Shown here: one piece after another, positions 1-17,388 of the stretch
Layout: each line of letters starts with the position of its first letter
How positions within the stretch are numbered: position 1 is the stretch's first letter
Source of the DNA: Adiantum capillus-veneris
Lineage: Eukaryota; Streptophyta; Polypodiopsida; Polypodiales; Pteridaceae
Length of the DNA: 64,000 bases
Direction: 5' to 3'
Assembly (NCBI GenBank): GCA_014529385.2
Contig: CM043956.1
Coordinates: 60,397,120 to 60,461,119 of the forward strand
Position numbers and translations under genes: made by a program
The notes under the pieces: generated by a model
What the model was told of the DNA's origin: nothing
What the model saw: only the letters and a program-made list of their open reading frames with translations
Database searches by the model: none

Positions 1-281
1 ACCTCATATGCCAAAATTAGACACCTTGAGATGAAGATATTGACAAAACTAACTTTGAGGGTACTTACTACACAAATGACTGACATTTGTGCAGCTCAAA
101 ATTGGATTTTTGTCATTTGTTTGCCACAGGATCAGGTACTCCTAGAAAAATGAGACACAGAAGCGCATATCTACAAGCTTGAAGAAAAGGAGAGCTATCA
201 GGTTGACATGCACCATATTATAGTCTAGGGCATGTTTTATCAACAAGCCATCCAAGTGTAGCACGGCCTCAGAGTTTTCAA

Positions 282-1398
282 GTGTGTGTGGAAAGAGGAG
301 CAATGAAAGAGATGGGAGGAACCTCAAATGCCCAAATATTTCAACACCATTGCTTATACACCTCAAAATACCAACGGAGACATCTCAAGGCTAAGAGTCA
401 AGGATTTCCTATCCAAGCAGATAGTTCGAGTACGACAACCCAAGGCAAAGAAGGTGGCAGCACCTTCTACATCTGCAAGGACCACAAGCAAAGAAAACAA
501 CACAACCAAAATACATTAGGGATGAAGGGGCCACTAGCTTTGAGTTAGCTGGATCAAAATGGATGAGGAAAAGATATAGCTCCAATAATTAGATCCCACT
601 ACTCAAGAAAGAAAGCCAGTATTGGCATACGCCAAGAGAGTGGAGCAAAGAGAGCAAAGAGCTAAGGATGAACAAGAAAAAAAGAACAAATGTAAAGAAG
701 AAAGGAAGAAAAAACAAAGGGAATCTGATCAAAGAAGAATAGATACAAAAGAACTTAGAAAAGAAGAGGCCCAGAGTTTGCTAGACATGATGAGGACCAA
801 GATCAAAGAACAAATGGGCAGACATCAAAAGAGACCAACAGAAGAAGGAATAGAAGGGGAGGAGCCTAAAATAATGAAGACTCACAATGAACCTGAAGAA
901 AGTGCCTCCGCACAGGAGGACAAAAAGAAGATTGGATCGCCAACAAACCTCTACAACCATTACAGAAGAAGAAACCTTTGATGAAGACAATGTTATAGAA
1001 ATGATGGACCATAAGAAAAAGCAATCAAAGGCTAGTGAAGTTCATGTCCCAATAGTGCATGTTCCAAAGAAGGGTCTCTCTACCCTGATGTGGGTAATCA
1101 CGGATGTAGAGAATGCAATGGGGTGTGTGAATTCTATTCAAAAATTTATTTTGAAGCAGAAGGAGGATTTAAAGCTTGCAAGAGACAGAGCAGAAATAAA
1201 TACAAGGACACTAGAAACTCTGTAGGTAGCGATGAACAATACAAAGACTTGCAAAAGTATGTCGTAGAGTTAGACGCAGAGATTAAGCAGATCAAGATAA
1301 CCAAGGTGGAGCAGTTATTGGAGTTCCAGGTGACTTTAGATGAATTCAAGGCATGGAAGGATGCTGTAGAAGCAGATGTAATGGAACAGATGACTTAG
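282..1398 (+). pseudogene. Decayed reading frame for a charged coiled-coil protein, family not recognised
   Basis: Three overlapping open stretches (328-519, 622-981, 887-1398) on the plus strand encode protein that looks selected rather than random. The 622-981 stretch is very rich in Lys, Glu, Arg and Gln, with runs such as KRVEQREQRAKDEQEKKNK, and is predicted by eye to be a long coiled coil. The 1090-1398 stretch continues with heptad-like sequence (YKDLQKYVVELDAEIKQIK). Stops and frame changes separate them, so no intact protein is encoded now. No zinc knuckle, reverse transcriptase or other diagnostic motif is present, so it could be a host pseudogene or the leftover of a mobile-element structural protein. 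No function is proposed. Confidence 0.3.
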
Positions 1399-2230
1399 TT
1401 GCAGACGGAATTCAAAAAAGTGCAAGTGGATAATACACTACTATGCATGCTAGTGGATCAAAATAGTTGTTCTAATCACTAAGTTAGTGCAGGATAGTGT
1501 GGAAGTTGGCAATCCAATAATTCTTATGGAACAAAAAAGATTTGTTGATGGTGAAGATAGGGGAGAGCACTCTAGTAATGTGAAGCAGTTCGGTGGTGGC
1601 AAGCGCTCTTGTTTAGCTCAATGTTTAAAGTTTGAATTCGCAAGGGCGAAGTCCTCTCAACACAATTCTTTGCTTTTTGGATCAAGGGATTGTGAGCATT
1701 GGGTAAAATTTCAAGGAAACATCAAGCCACAAGGCAGTGCTTGTGTAGAAGGCATGCTTAGCCATTTCTTATTTATTTCCCATTTGTAAGGTTAATTTTT
1801 TTCCTAGATAACCTCTTGTAATCTTGTTTTGCACAAGCAATGAAGGAGAAGTAGTTCTTGTCTTGTGTCTATGTATGCAGACATTCTGGAGTTTGTCTGG
1901 TTTTCCTGCTTATGTTTACCATAGTTAACATGTCCTCTTAACCAAGCAATTTCCTAGAATTATTACAAGGGATGCCAATGAGGTCTTAGAGTGTTTGATA
2001 TCCACCACAAAGATAGCTTATGACATGAAAAGAATTTATAATTTTTTTGGGCTATGAATTCCAGCTCTAGAATTGTCTTTTAGAAGCATTTTTCATCCTA
2101 AACTGTGTCAAAAAACGTGTGTTGTTTTTTCCATTTCTCATAAAACTGGCCATAGATCACCCTAAAACACATCTAAGTAAGTTCTAGAGTGCTACATAAG
2201 TATCCTTCATCATTACAAAGGTTTTCAAAT
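1399..2230. other. Intergenic, no gene seen
   Basis: AT-rich sequence. A 100-codon open frame at 1487-1789 follows the coiled-coil remnant and may be its decayed tail, but it has no recognisable motif. Nothing else is supported. Confidence 0.4.
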
Positions 2231-2456
2231 GATTCTAATGCATTAATACTCTATGCATTTGAAGTTATGGCCTATTTAGAAAATCATGCCATGTAGATTT
2301 ATGGACAAATTTAACACTTTGATCAAATTTTTGGTGGATTCTAATGATTCTAATGCATTAATACTCTATGTATTTGAAGTTATGGCCTATTTATGAAAAT
2401 CATGCCATGTAGATTTATGGAGAAATTTAACACTTTGATCAATTTTTTGGTGGCAA
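2231..2456 (+). repeat. Tandem duplication, unit about 115 bp, two copies
   Basis: The block beginning gattctaatgcattaatac at 2231 starts again at 2346. The copies keep the same order of words (ctctatgcatttgaagttat, atcatgccatgtagattt, aacactttgatcaa) with only a few substitutions and a one-base length change, which points to a fairly recent local duplication. Confidence 0.85.
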
Positions 2457-6571
<4,115 letters not shown>

Positions 6572-6816
6572 GTAGTTGGGAAACTATGTCTCATACTCAG
6601 GAAGTTAGATATCCTTCCATATGCTTATTCTCACACAATAGATGCTAGTTAGAAAGTGTGTATCATACTTAGGAAAGCTGGATATATACTAGTTCACAAC
6701 TCAAATATATATCAAACAATAGATGCTAGTTATTCTCACACAATAGATGCTAGTTAGAAAGTTTGTATCATACTTAGGAAAGCTGGATATATACTAGTTC
6801 ACAACTCAAATATATA
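6572..6816 (+). repeat. Tandem duplication, unit about 105 bp, two close copies plus one decayed copy
   Basis: The block tattctcacacaatagatgc...ctggatatatactagttcac at about 6626 recurs at 6731, almost unchanged. Just upstream, 6572-6625 carries a weaker version (gaaactatgtctcatactcaggaagttagatatcc against gaaagtgtgtatcatacttaggaaagctggatat in the full copies), so this was probably a three-unit array. Confidence 0.8.
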
Positions 6817-8399
6817 TCATTTAAATGTATGAACACCCTAATCTTGGGGGGTGCACCTTGTACATTGTATTCCATAAACCCCATCACCAAAATCACCCGC
6901 CATTCTTCAACTTCTATTCATATGTCTATCTCTTTAATTTTGGTCACCATAGAGAAGTTAGCTTCAACTTTCTCTACCTTCTTCTCTTCTTTGGTTTCAT
7001 CCTTTGGATATTATTTTTGATTCACTGTGATGCTCCTTCATTGTCTCTTCTCTACTCTCTCTACTCTAGTAGTATCTACTGTATCATCTTTCATATCCTC
7101 TTTTGCTTGATCTTCAATGTTTTCTTTGACTTCTACACTTTCTAGCACTTTTGTTTTAGTGGTGGGAAGCTCATGCAACCCTTCTTGTATTGGGGAAAGA
7201 GGCTTTGATGTAGCCGTGGGAACTAGCAAAGATGTTGAGGTGTCTTTGCTTCAGTACTAACTTTGGATGCCTCTTCATCAACTTCACTTTCTTGCATTCT
7301 TTTTGGTTCTTCTTGTCCATAGAGAAAATTTAAATATACAATAAGATCCTTCCCTTGGTGGTACAAAGGGTTTTTAGTGTCTCTTTTGTAGGTTGGGCTT
7401 CCAAAACTCTTCCAAATTTCCTTACAAGACTCTTTCTCTTCGAAAGGCTTCCTTCTCTTCCTGTGATATTATTGCTCATTAGGTAGGCTCTTATATTATG
7501 ATTGGTGGTGGCACTTTGAGGCATTCCAAACTTCACTCACCCACCTTTTGTTTTGCCTTTGTAACTCTTTTTCTTTCTTCCTTAGAAGTTGAGGGAGCAC
7601 CTTTTGCTAGTGGTTGGTCCTCAAATATGGCTCCTCCATATGACGTTCATCACTTTATTCTTCTTATTAAAAGGGTTACAATATATAAATTTTTTATCTT
7701 ATGGTAAAGTAAGTTGCACATTCCAATTATTATTTTTTTCTTTTTCATTCTTTACCTCAACTATTTGTTGAGGAAATAGAGAAAGAGAAGAATAGAGAGA
7801 AGATACGCATAGTGTGCAACCCCAAAGTGTATAGAATATGTACACATGATGGTATATATATAGAGGGGACCTAGGGCTATATTTAGAGTATCTTCACACA
7901 TAAACTCAATAGCCCCGCTCAAACAACGGTCCCTAACTTTGGATGAAAAAAACTCTTTAATTTGGGGCTCAAGGGAATAACCCACAACCCTATATATACC
8001 AACCATTATATTAATATATTGTTCAATCTACAAAAATGGTGTATAAGGAGCTACATCACTCCTGTTACCTACAATGATAGTCTAAAAAGCTCAATGAAAT
8101 GATTTGCTTAACTCTTCAAATACTTCAAAAAATGCTTTGGATTGTTATTAGCTTGAATTAACGTATACCATCGGATCATCTTTAGATTTGATGAACATAT
8201 ACCATCTCTAAAACACTTTTAATTATCAATATCATAAATCAAAGAGCACAAGATAGAAATCATATCAGTGTTAGAGAAATACACGAACATAATTTCTTTT
8301 GGAGATGGTTTGCAATACCTCAAAATTGATTCACACAAAATACATGTATTTATTATACAACCCAACTTCTTCACATGATATACATGTAATATATGCACA
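6817..8399. other. Intergenic with broken low-complexity minus-strand frames
   Basis: The plus strand is pyrimidine-rich, so the minus strand reads as Lys/Glu-rich peptide (7038-7229, 7330-7536), for example VEVKENIEDQAKEDMKDD. It resembles the charged remnant at 282-1398 in composition only. No conserved domain is visible and stops are frequent. Confidence 0.3.
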
Positions 8400-10970
8400 A
8401 ATAATAAATCATCATGAGATAATAATCATATAAATCATAACACAAATAATCATGGAACAAAACAATGGAATAATAGTCATGTCAATCATAATAAATTATA
8501 ACAATTCATCATGGAATAACATTATAGCATCATGGAACACATCCATGGAATGATAAATATCTATATCATTAAATAATTCCATGCCATCATACAACAAGCA
8601 TCTAGATTATTTTGAATTAATATAAAATAGTATTTTGGTGGCATAATGAAGAAACTCCATAGAGTGATAACTCTTTCAATCATAACAAATGATCATGGAA
8701 CAATACCATGGCATCATAAAACAATTGGATAGAAGAAAATCCCATGATATCATAATAAATAATGAATCATTAGGAATAACACCATAGCATCATGTAGCCA
8801 CACCATGATAACAAACTATCATGAAACAACACCATGAAATTTTTCAAAAAATCGATCATAAATGAATCATCATGAAATATTATGGCGTCATGGAGAAAAT
8901 TAATGAAGAACAAACATTTAAAATATAGCAAATTATCATAAAATAAGATAATTAACAATATCATGACATCATAAAATGATCCTTTCAATCATTACAAATC
9001 AACATGAAATAATATATTGGAATAATGAAGCAAATCCATAGAATAATAATCATTTCAATCATAACAAATGATCATGAAAAAGGACCATGGCATCACGCTT
9101 TCAATCACAACAAATATATATCATGAAACAATGCAACACTATCATGCAACAAGCATGTAAATCTTTGTGAATCAATGTGGATTAACACCATGGCATCATG
9201 GCATGACACCATGGTACAATATTCATTTAAATTGTAATAAATTATTACAAAATAATTATATGGAATAAAAATTGTCTGGATCATAATGAATCATCATGGC
9301 ATCATAGAATAAATTCATAGAATAATAGACAGTCAAAATATAACAAAATAGCACGAAACAATATAACGATATCATGACATCATAAAATGGTCATCTCAAT
9401 AATTACGAATGAATATAAAAGAACAACATGGTATAATGAATCAACTTAATGTAGCAATAATTCTTTTAATCGTAATGAATCATCCATGAAATGATACCAC
9501 GGTATTAAAATGACTCCATCTATAAAAAAATCATCTCAATTATATTGAATCATCTCATGAAACAACTCTATGAAGCAAAAAACCATTTCAATGAGAAATA
9601 ATCAATACAAGAGACTTGTAATCATCATTGAAACACATCATGGCATCAGGGAACAACTCTATGGAATAATAACCATTTCAGTAATGAACGATTGGTACAA
9701 AAGACTTATAATCATTATGAAAATACATCATGTCTCACGGAGCACCTCTATGAAATAATAACCATTTAAGCAATAAGCAATTATGAAAACACATCATGGC
9801 ATCATGGAATGACTCTATAAAGGAATAATCATCTCAATAACAAACAATCAATACAAAAAACTTCTAGTCCTGACAAAAAGGTATCATGACATCATGAAAC
9901 ATCACCATGGAAGAATAATTATCTCAATGAGAAACGATCAATACGAACAACTTCTAATCACCATGAAACCGCATCATGGCATTATGCAACAACTCCATGG
10001 AACAATAATCATCTCAATAATGAATGATTAGTATGAACAATTTGTAATCATCATGAAAACGTATCATGGAATCATAAAACAAACGTATAAAGAAATAATA
10101 GTCCTAGTTATATATGATTAGTACGAATGACTTCTAACCATCATGGAAACGCATCATGGCATCATGAAACAACTCCATAAAAAAATAATCATTTCAATGA
10201 GAAGCGACGATCAGTATACTAACGACTTCTAATTACCATGGAAACACATCATGGCATCATGGAATAACTCCTTGGAAGAATAATCATCTCAGTAATGAAT
10301 GATCAGTTCAAACAACCTCCAGTCATGAAAACGTATCATTGGATCATGGAACAACTCCATATGATAGAAAAATCATCTCAGTAGTAGCAAACAATCAGTA
10401 CAAACGACTTCTAATCATCACGAATGGAATAACTACATGGAATAATAGCCATGCCAATAAACTGAATGATTAGTATGAACAACTTCTAATAATCATGATT
10501 AAAACGCATCATGGCATCATGTAATAACTCCATTGAAGAATAACTATCACAATGAGAAACAATCAATATGAATGATTTGTAATCACCATGAAAATGCATC
10601 ATAACATTAGTCATTGAAGTGACAAAGGATCAATATGAACCACTTTTAACCACCATGGAAACACATCATGGTATCATGGAATACCTCCATTGAGAAATAA
10701 TCATCTCAGACAATGAAAATGCATCATGGAATCATGAAACCACTCCATATAGAAATAATCATCTCAGTAATAAATGATCAGTACAAACAATTTTTAATCA
10801 TCATAGAAACGTATCATGGCATAGTGGAACAACTCCATGGAAGAATAATCATCTCAATGATAAATGATCAGTACGAACAATTTATAATCAGCATGAAAAC
10901 ATATCATGGCATCATCAAGCATCTCTATAATCACAATCTCAATAACAAGCGATTTCATAAGGACTCATCA
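8400..10970. repeat. Degenerate satellite array, period about 90 bp
   Basis: The stretch is built from one word set: catcatggcatcatggaa, caactccatggaataata, atcatctcaataatgaa, gatcagtacgaacaactt, taatcatcatgaaaacg. Anchoring on the 'catcatggcatcatg' word in the second half gives starts near 9638, 9725, 9880, 9971, 10058, 10151, 10245, 10333, 10506, 10594, 10810 and 10900, so most steps are 87-94 bp or a multiple. Units in 8400-9550 are more diverged and slightly different in word order. Open frames across it are the repeat translated and are not genes. Confidence 0.8.
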
Positions 10971-11334
10971 TGAGTAAAAATCACAAATCTTTGATGTTTT
11001 AATAAAAAATAAATTTCTAAAATATATCTTTAAAATTATATTTTTAATATTCATATGTAAGAAATTGACATAAATCAATAAATCATAATGATTTGACATG
11101 AGATTGTAATTCTTTGATGTCTACAATCAGAAGAGAAATAAGCCATTAAAATAAATTATCAAAACCATAAGTGTTTGAGATGTAGCCAAAAAAATAATCT
11201 CTTTTACAAATAAGAAAAATAGATTCCAATATCTACTTTGTGAAATTTTGGTTTAGAATGCTTGTTTAACAAGGTTGTAATGTTTTAAAGAGAAACGCAA
11301 GGTCGTTTTCATGTTACGATAGCTCGAACAGATG
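10971..11334. other. AT-rich sequence after the satellite, nothing recognised
   Basis: The repeat words stop near 10970. The following 360 bp are AT-rich with no open frame of note. Confidence 0.4.
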
Positions 11335-11650
11335 TTTGATTCAATTTTGAAAAAATTTGCTTTTTTTTAAGCTTTTTGTGCTTTTTGGTGTTTTTTTGCA
11401 AAAAGGAAGGCCAAATCCTTAATCTACGAGTCTCGAAAAAGCTATGGTTCAATTTTGTAAACATCTGCTTTTCGAACACTTTTTACGCTACTTTCAGCTT
11501 TTCGTGATTTTTAGTGCTTTTTAGTGAAAAGCGAGCCCGCTTTCTTGTTCAAGTGGAAAGGGAAAGAAGTGGTTCAATTTTAGAATTATTTTTTTGGCTT
11601 TTTATGCTATGTTTAGCTTTTTGTGCTTTTTGATATTATCAAAAATCAAC
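11335..11650 (+). repeat. Three imperfect tandem units of 110-125 bp
   Basis: The words 'gttcaatttt', then a 'gcttttt' run, then 'agctttttgtgctttttg' recur in the same order starting near 11337, 11447 and 11572. Units differ by many substitutions and small gaps, so this is an old local triplication. It lies about 350 bp upstream of a TATA-like box. Confidence 0.55.
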
Positions 11651-12004
11651 GTGCTTTTTTGGATGATCTAAACATAAAAATATCATTTTTAGTCACCGCC
11701 GTCAAGTTTAAAAACGATTAGTCGAAGAAAAAACGATATTAAACAAGATTTTTATGAGAATTATTTTTATAAAAAGCGACATCGTAAATATGTCGAGGCA
11801 ATATGGGAAAGTCATAATTATGTCGGGACATCATGGTGCAGCATAGTCTAGTCACGGTCACATTAGTTGCGAAGATACTATCTAATTAGTCAATTTTTAC
11901 TATGAAAATTGAAGAAAATTAGAGAGTTGACTGCCAAAAGCAAAGGCCATATTTTAAACAAAGTTTCCAAAAAGCCAGGCGGGCACACTCCTACCTGCCA
12001 GGAG

Positions 12005-12060
12005 CACCTATAAATTGACCTGTGGGCCTGAGTTTTCAGTGGCGATAGTTGCATCTACTA
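12005..12060 (+). promoter_or_regulatory. TATA-like core promoter candidate
   Basis: The word cctataaattgacc (12007-12020) is a good plant TATA box. It is followed after about 30 bp by a plausible start region and then a pyrimidine-rich leader with tctctctct runs (12085-12270). No convincing open frame follows within 1 kb, so this may be the core of an unpaired LTR or of a decayed gene. The call rests on the motif alone. Confidence 0.3.
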
Positions 12061-14947
12061 CCCACGACGATACCATCTCCATAAGATCTTCTCTCTTGTT
12101 CGCGGAAAGAAGAAGAAGAAGAATATTCTCTCTGTACTTGCTACTTTCTTCTCTTCTCTTTTCACAATGTGTGGGCTCTCCGTGGTGAAAACCTCTACAT
12201 AGCTCTCATCACCGCATACAACCTGTAATCAATTCTAAAGCACGCCATCATCTCTTTCTCTCTCTACGTCGTTTTTTGAATAGCTACCCTGTCGGTGATT
12301 TTTTTTTCGTATACAAGGGCGTGTATGGACTTTCCAGGTGCCTACGAGTATACTCCATATTTGTTTCATCATGTTTAGCACGCTGATTTATGCAAAGGAT
12401 GTGTTTATGGTCATGTGTGTACATAAAAAGCGCTTTTTGTTTCATATCACGTGGGCGATAGGAGCACTATTTTGATAATGTCTCACAAACCGTTATGAAT
12501 CAGTTCAAACCCTTTAAACCAAAGATTAGTGAGCTTGATGCATTGATTTGAGGTCAAATACTTTCATTTGTGTCTTATGTATGCACCCAAAAATGGCAAG
12601 AAGTTGTTTTTCACATATATTTGATGTTATGGGTTATGGTTGATCAAAGTGACAGGGCTATTTTGCATCATGTTTTGTGTTGATGGAATGATGTAGTATG
12701 ATGTGTGGAACCCACAAATAGATGTGGACACCTGATGTGCATGTGTATGTTGCTTTCCACCCTTCTAGGTCAAAACTAGCTTTGTGCTAGGGTGGTGAGA
12801 TGCGGTCGTAGTGCATCACTTATGCATGATTGGATATTATCAAAATGTGATTTTGCATCATGTTTAGTTATTGGTTGGAATTATTTTATGCATGAAAATT
12901 TCATGTCTTAAAGGACCATGTGTGCGACTCAGTTTGATGGTAATGGATATGTCAAACTCCAAGTGCCTGAGTTGGTTCAGTATGGAATATGGTTTATGGT
13001 CGTGGACTGAGACCCCTCATGGATTATGGTTGTGATTTTGATTGCGAAGGTTTTTGTGGCTCTTGAATCTTTTTTTAGGGATATGGTTGTGCTATCAAAA
13101 TCTTTATAGCCATGTTATGTGCTAACGTGGTTTTGTAGGATTGGATGTGCATCACCTTGAGTTGGGTGGAGTGCTAACCCATGTGATATGATTGGATAAT
13201 GATTTATGATTTTGGATGGGATCAAGAAGTGATTTTGATGGTTTATGGTGGACGTATAAGGATAGAGACCTTGTAAAATCTGACTGTTTGGAAAAAATTG
13301 TCTGTGCATATGAAAGTTGCTATTATGATTGTGTGAGGGCGCCATCCGCCGGCTGCACCACCTCCAAATGGATACACCATAAAATCTGATATCTCTCCGC
13401 TTGAGACTGACACCAAGAGAGGACTCCTCCTTCTCTTTGATGCCAAATTAAGGGGGTGATAACATTCACTTTTTCTCATATGGAACCCTCATCGCCAAAA
13501 TATATTTCCTTATTAATTGACCTTTCAAAACAAAGCCATCGGACTAAATTTGAACTCTACCTTCCAGGGTCAACTGGTCAAAGCTCTCTTGTTCACCCTT
13601 TTTTTAAGGTCATTGTTGCTATTTTCATGGTTATGACCAAGCACATCCATCAGTTTGTTTTCCTAAGATGAGTGTATTTACTAACTACACGAGCCCCTCG
13701 TTCCCAAGTTTGATCCCACTCTCTAGATCCGAATCCCTTTTCCCATTCTTGACTTATTCTAATGGACAACATAAAATTGGGTTCAACTTTTTAGCCAACG
13801 AATTAACCCTTATAAATTCACCCTCTCACTGAACCGTTTGGTAAATGCACCTTTCCAAGGCAGTACTATGATATTAAAAAACAATACTCCAAACATGTTG
13901 AACCAATAATACGTTTGAAGCTTTTGAAACCAGCATACAAACTGTTGCATACCCTTGCAAGTGTGCATTTATCAGGTTGTTCCCACCTTTTTTCCTTTTA
14001 GAATATTTTACTTCCTTTTTCCTTAAGTATTATTAAAGGTATCTAGTCATCTTTCAAGCAATCACATATACTTCTCCAAGCATTTTCCTATCCTTGTCCC
14101 AGGACTCCAGTATCATGTCTCCTCTGCCACGTGTGGGCGGCACCTTTATACAATTTCTGATTCCTATTTTTCTTTATCTTGTTTTGGAATGGCTTACAAA
14201 ATTAATCTACCTTAAGTTTCTTTTAGATAACTATTCCAAAAAAGAGAGTAAAGGTCTGGCTGATTAGGACAATTGTGGGATAGCCCATTTAGGTTCCTAG
14301 CCTTTTCAAGGTTCCCTTTTACCAAACAATTAGAAGAGTTTATTATTTAAATCACATCCTCCTCCCTTATCTAATTCCTTCTTGGATCCATTTTTCTTCC
14401 TCCTTTTCTGGTCAGCATCAGGCCTACCTAGACTAGGCCGATTTCTAGATGCATTTGTGGGTCTCACCCGCTGGTCGAGACACACTCCCATCCAATCCCA
14501 ATTCTAGGGACTTGAATGAACCCGAACTCAAAATATAGACCAACAGTTATCAGTTCTAACAAGAAAGAACCATCCCTTGTTTTTTAATCCTAGTTAAAAT
14601 GTAGAGTGAGGTTCCTTGAGTTATAATCTCTTAAATCCTAATTCCTTTTAATGCCTACTCAAACAAGACCCTAAGAAAACAATGAGTCTCTTGAGAGTTA
14701 AGTTTTTGTCTTGACGTAAGTTTCACATTAATCCATTATTGGACGAATCCCATTTGTTTTCTTGCATCATTTGTCATCCATGGGGCATCTCCATGAAAGC
14801 AATAGAAGTTTTATGTTCAAGAACACGATCATCACTTCTCTAAAGCTATTCTCTTACTCTCCCCATGTCAAAATCACAAAACACATTTGAAAGAAGACAA
14901 AGTTGAAAAGAACAATGCATATGCTCTTTATGATGATCTTTGCTTTA
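12061..14947. other. Intergenic, no supported gene
   Basis: Mixed AT-rich sequence with short frames only. A plus-strand frame at 13456-13671 has a faint likeness to the start of a gypsy integrase core, but too weak to call. Pyrimidine-rich text at 13680-14600 looks like old decayed coding or repeat sequence that I cannot place. Confidence 0.35.
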
Positions 14948-15620
14948 GTGTGGACCTTGAATTGCAAACATAGAACTTTAGAGTGCACCAACCTGCAATC
15001 ATAAATGTCTTTTGAGTGATTATTCAAGAGTTGATGCTTGATCGTGTAAGAGTAGAATCATTCAATGAATGATAGTATAAAAGTAAAATGAAAAGTTCTT
15101 AAGAGTGGGTATGTTAGTGTAGTGGGTATGTTAGTGTAGTGAAAATGCTCATGCAATCAAGTACAAATGGTTAACACATCCTTCTTTGAGACGGGATTTA
15201 GACATTTCAGGCTACTGTGGAGAGGATTACTTCCATAGCTAGGAGTGGTTGAAGGATTTGGGGTTTTGCAATTGACAAGAGAGGAGGGAGGAGTGTGGAC
15301 CTTGAATTGCAAACATAGAACTTTAGAGTGCACCAACTTGCAATCATAAATGTCTTTTGAGTGATTATTCAAGAGTCGATGCTTGATCGTGTAAGAGTAG
15401 AACCATTCAATGAATGATAGTATAAAAGTAAAATGCAAAGTTCTTAAGAGTGGGTATGTTACTGTAGTGAAAATGCTCATGCAATCGAGTACGAGTGGTT
15501 AACACATCCTTCTTTGAGATGGGATTTAGACATTTCAGGCTACTATGGAGAGGATTAATTCCATAGCTAGGAGTGGTTGAAGGATTTGGGGTTTTGCAAT
15601 TGACAAGAGAGGAGGGAGGA
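14948..15620 (+). repeat. Tandem duplication, unit about 345 bp, two near-identical copies
   Basis: The sequence from gtgtggaccttgaattgc (14948) to gagaggagggagga is repeated from 15293 to 15620. Only about ten substitutions are visible by eye. Copy 1 also holds an internal short duplication (gtgggtatgttagtgta twice, near 15105-15140) that copy 2 lacks, which accounts for most of the length difference. This is a recent event. The minus-strand open frame 15157-15480 is carried by the repeat and resembles nothing known. Confidence 0.9.
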
Positions 15621-16218
15621 TAACCCTACTTGGAAGGGAGATCCTCTTTCAAAGAAAACTCCTTTAGCTATGATAAAATTTTCCTTCAAAAACTCAAATC
15701 CATCTTGTGAGCATTGGATATTAACTTAAGTATGTCACTAAAACTTTACACACCTAATTTATGCAAAATCAAGAAAAATTTGTGAGCATTTCATAAGAGC
15801 ATTTCTTTTGGAGAAATTATAATTGCTTTTTTTGGAAAATAAGGTTAGTTTCAAAAACAATCCCATTACTTAATTGCCTTTGATTTATGGCATTTACCTT
15901 TATAAGAGTAATTTAGGATAGAGAATAAAAGTAAGTTAGAAATAAATAAGAAGGTTTATAAGAAAATTAAGGGATAATTAAAGATATTAGTCACCATTTC
16001 ATCATGCATACTATCTAGGTAAATATGATCTCCAATCACCTATGGTTAAAGAGAGTGCTTTCTACTCTCTCTATGTCATATTAGTCTGGTAATCTAAAGA
16101 ACTTGAACTAAAAAAACTTGAAATAACATTGTGGTTAGTTGTTAGCAACGTGGTTAGTTCTGAAGAGTAATGAACCATAATTATAATGGGATGTAATGAA
16201 AATGACCTATGAACTTTG
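15621..16218. other. Intergenic, nothing recognised
   Basis: AT-rich sequence between the 345 bp duplication and the first LTR relic. No open frame, repeat or RNA gene is seen. Confidence 0.4.
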
Positions 16219-17218
16219 AGAGTAGCGGAATTAGAAAATTAGAGAAAGCATTTTTGTGATATCACTTTTAGAGCATAGAGGGTGAACTTAATTGATGGTA
16301 GCAACATAAATATAGTACTTAGTTAACTTGGCATGAACAATACTTTTGCAAGAGAGAGAGTTTAAAGAACATGACGATAGTTGAGGACCGGATTTATGTG
16401 GAGTCGGTCCCCCCTCCAATAGGCATTTGTATTATAGATTCTCCCATCAAGAGAGACTTGGTACAGTACAATCTTTGTGTTCCTTGTGACCTAGGTGATC
16501 CAATGAATATGGAAACTTCATGCATCACGAGCATAACATAAACTTGCAAAAAGCATTAACTATCCCAAGCCTCAGTCCCAAGGCCTCAAACACCTTCGAA
16601 GGTGGAGAGAGTTAGAGGGGAATGAGGGTAGGGAAGAGGAAGAATAAACATTTCATAGGAAAAAGAAGTAGTTCCTCACTTATCATCACTCTTCTTGCTA
16701 GCATACATAATAGCATAGTAATGAAGATGGAGAAGATGGCAAGCTTAAGCATTGAAGCATGGCTCTTGGTTGGATTTGCATTCCATAGCCAAGAGTGTTT
16801 GTGTAGGCTCTCAATTTCTCTACTAGCTTTGAGGAGGAGATAGAGCTCTTTCACTTTGCACTTCACACAATCTGAGTGTATGTGAGTGTGTGTGGGAGAG
16901 TATACCCCACAAGTAGTCCCCCCTTCTTGCTTTGGTCGACCCCCCCTTGTAGCGCATGCTTGAAGCTCATTGGACCCTTCATTGCCTAGCCAATCACATG
17001 CAAGAGGTATATCAAGCAACAAGGGTAGCCTTGGGACAAGTATCCCCCTTCCCCCTTTGAGAGAGAGGACTTGATAAATGCAAAAACAATTAATTATATT
17101 AACTAATTTATCATTGGACCCCTTGGGAGGTCAACCAATAGGCTTTAGGCACACCATGAAGGCAACATGCGTAGGGGCTTGACATGTGTCCTTTCTGCCT
17201 CTTGAGGCTTGGGCTTTC

Positions 17219-17324
<106 letters not shown>

Positions 17325-17388
17325 CTCTCATCCCCCTAGTTTCAGGGCTCGCCCCCTCTTGAGTAGGGATTGTATTTGATTTTTAGAA

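Noticed and set aside
8400-10970. CRISPR-like look of regularly spaced repeats
   Set aside because: Plant nuclear DNA, units are contiguous and degenerate throughout, with no identical repeat/variable spacer alternation and no cas genes.
13456-13671. Faint likeness to a gypsy integrase core (IDLSKQSH...VIVAIFMVMTKHIHQF)
   Set aside because: Only a loose pattern match over about 20 residues; no DDE-context motifs or neighbouring pol parts.
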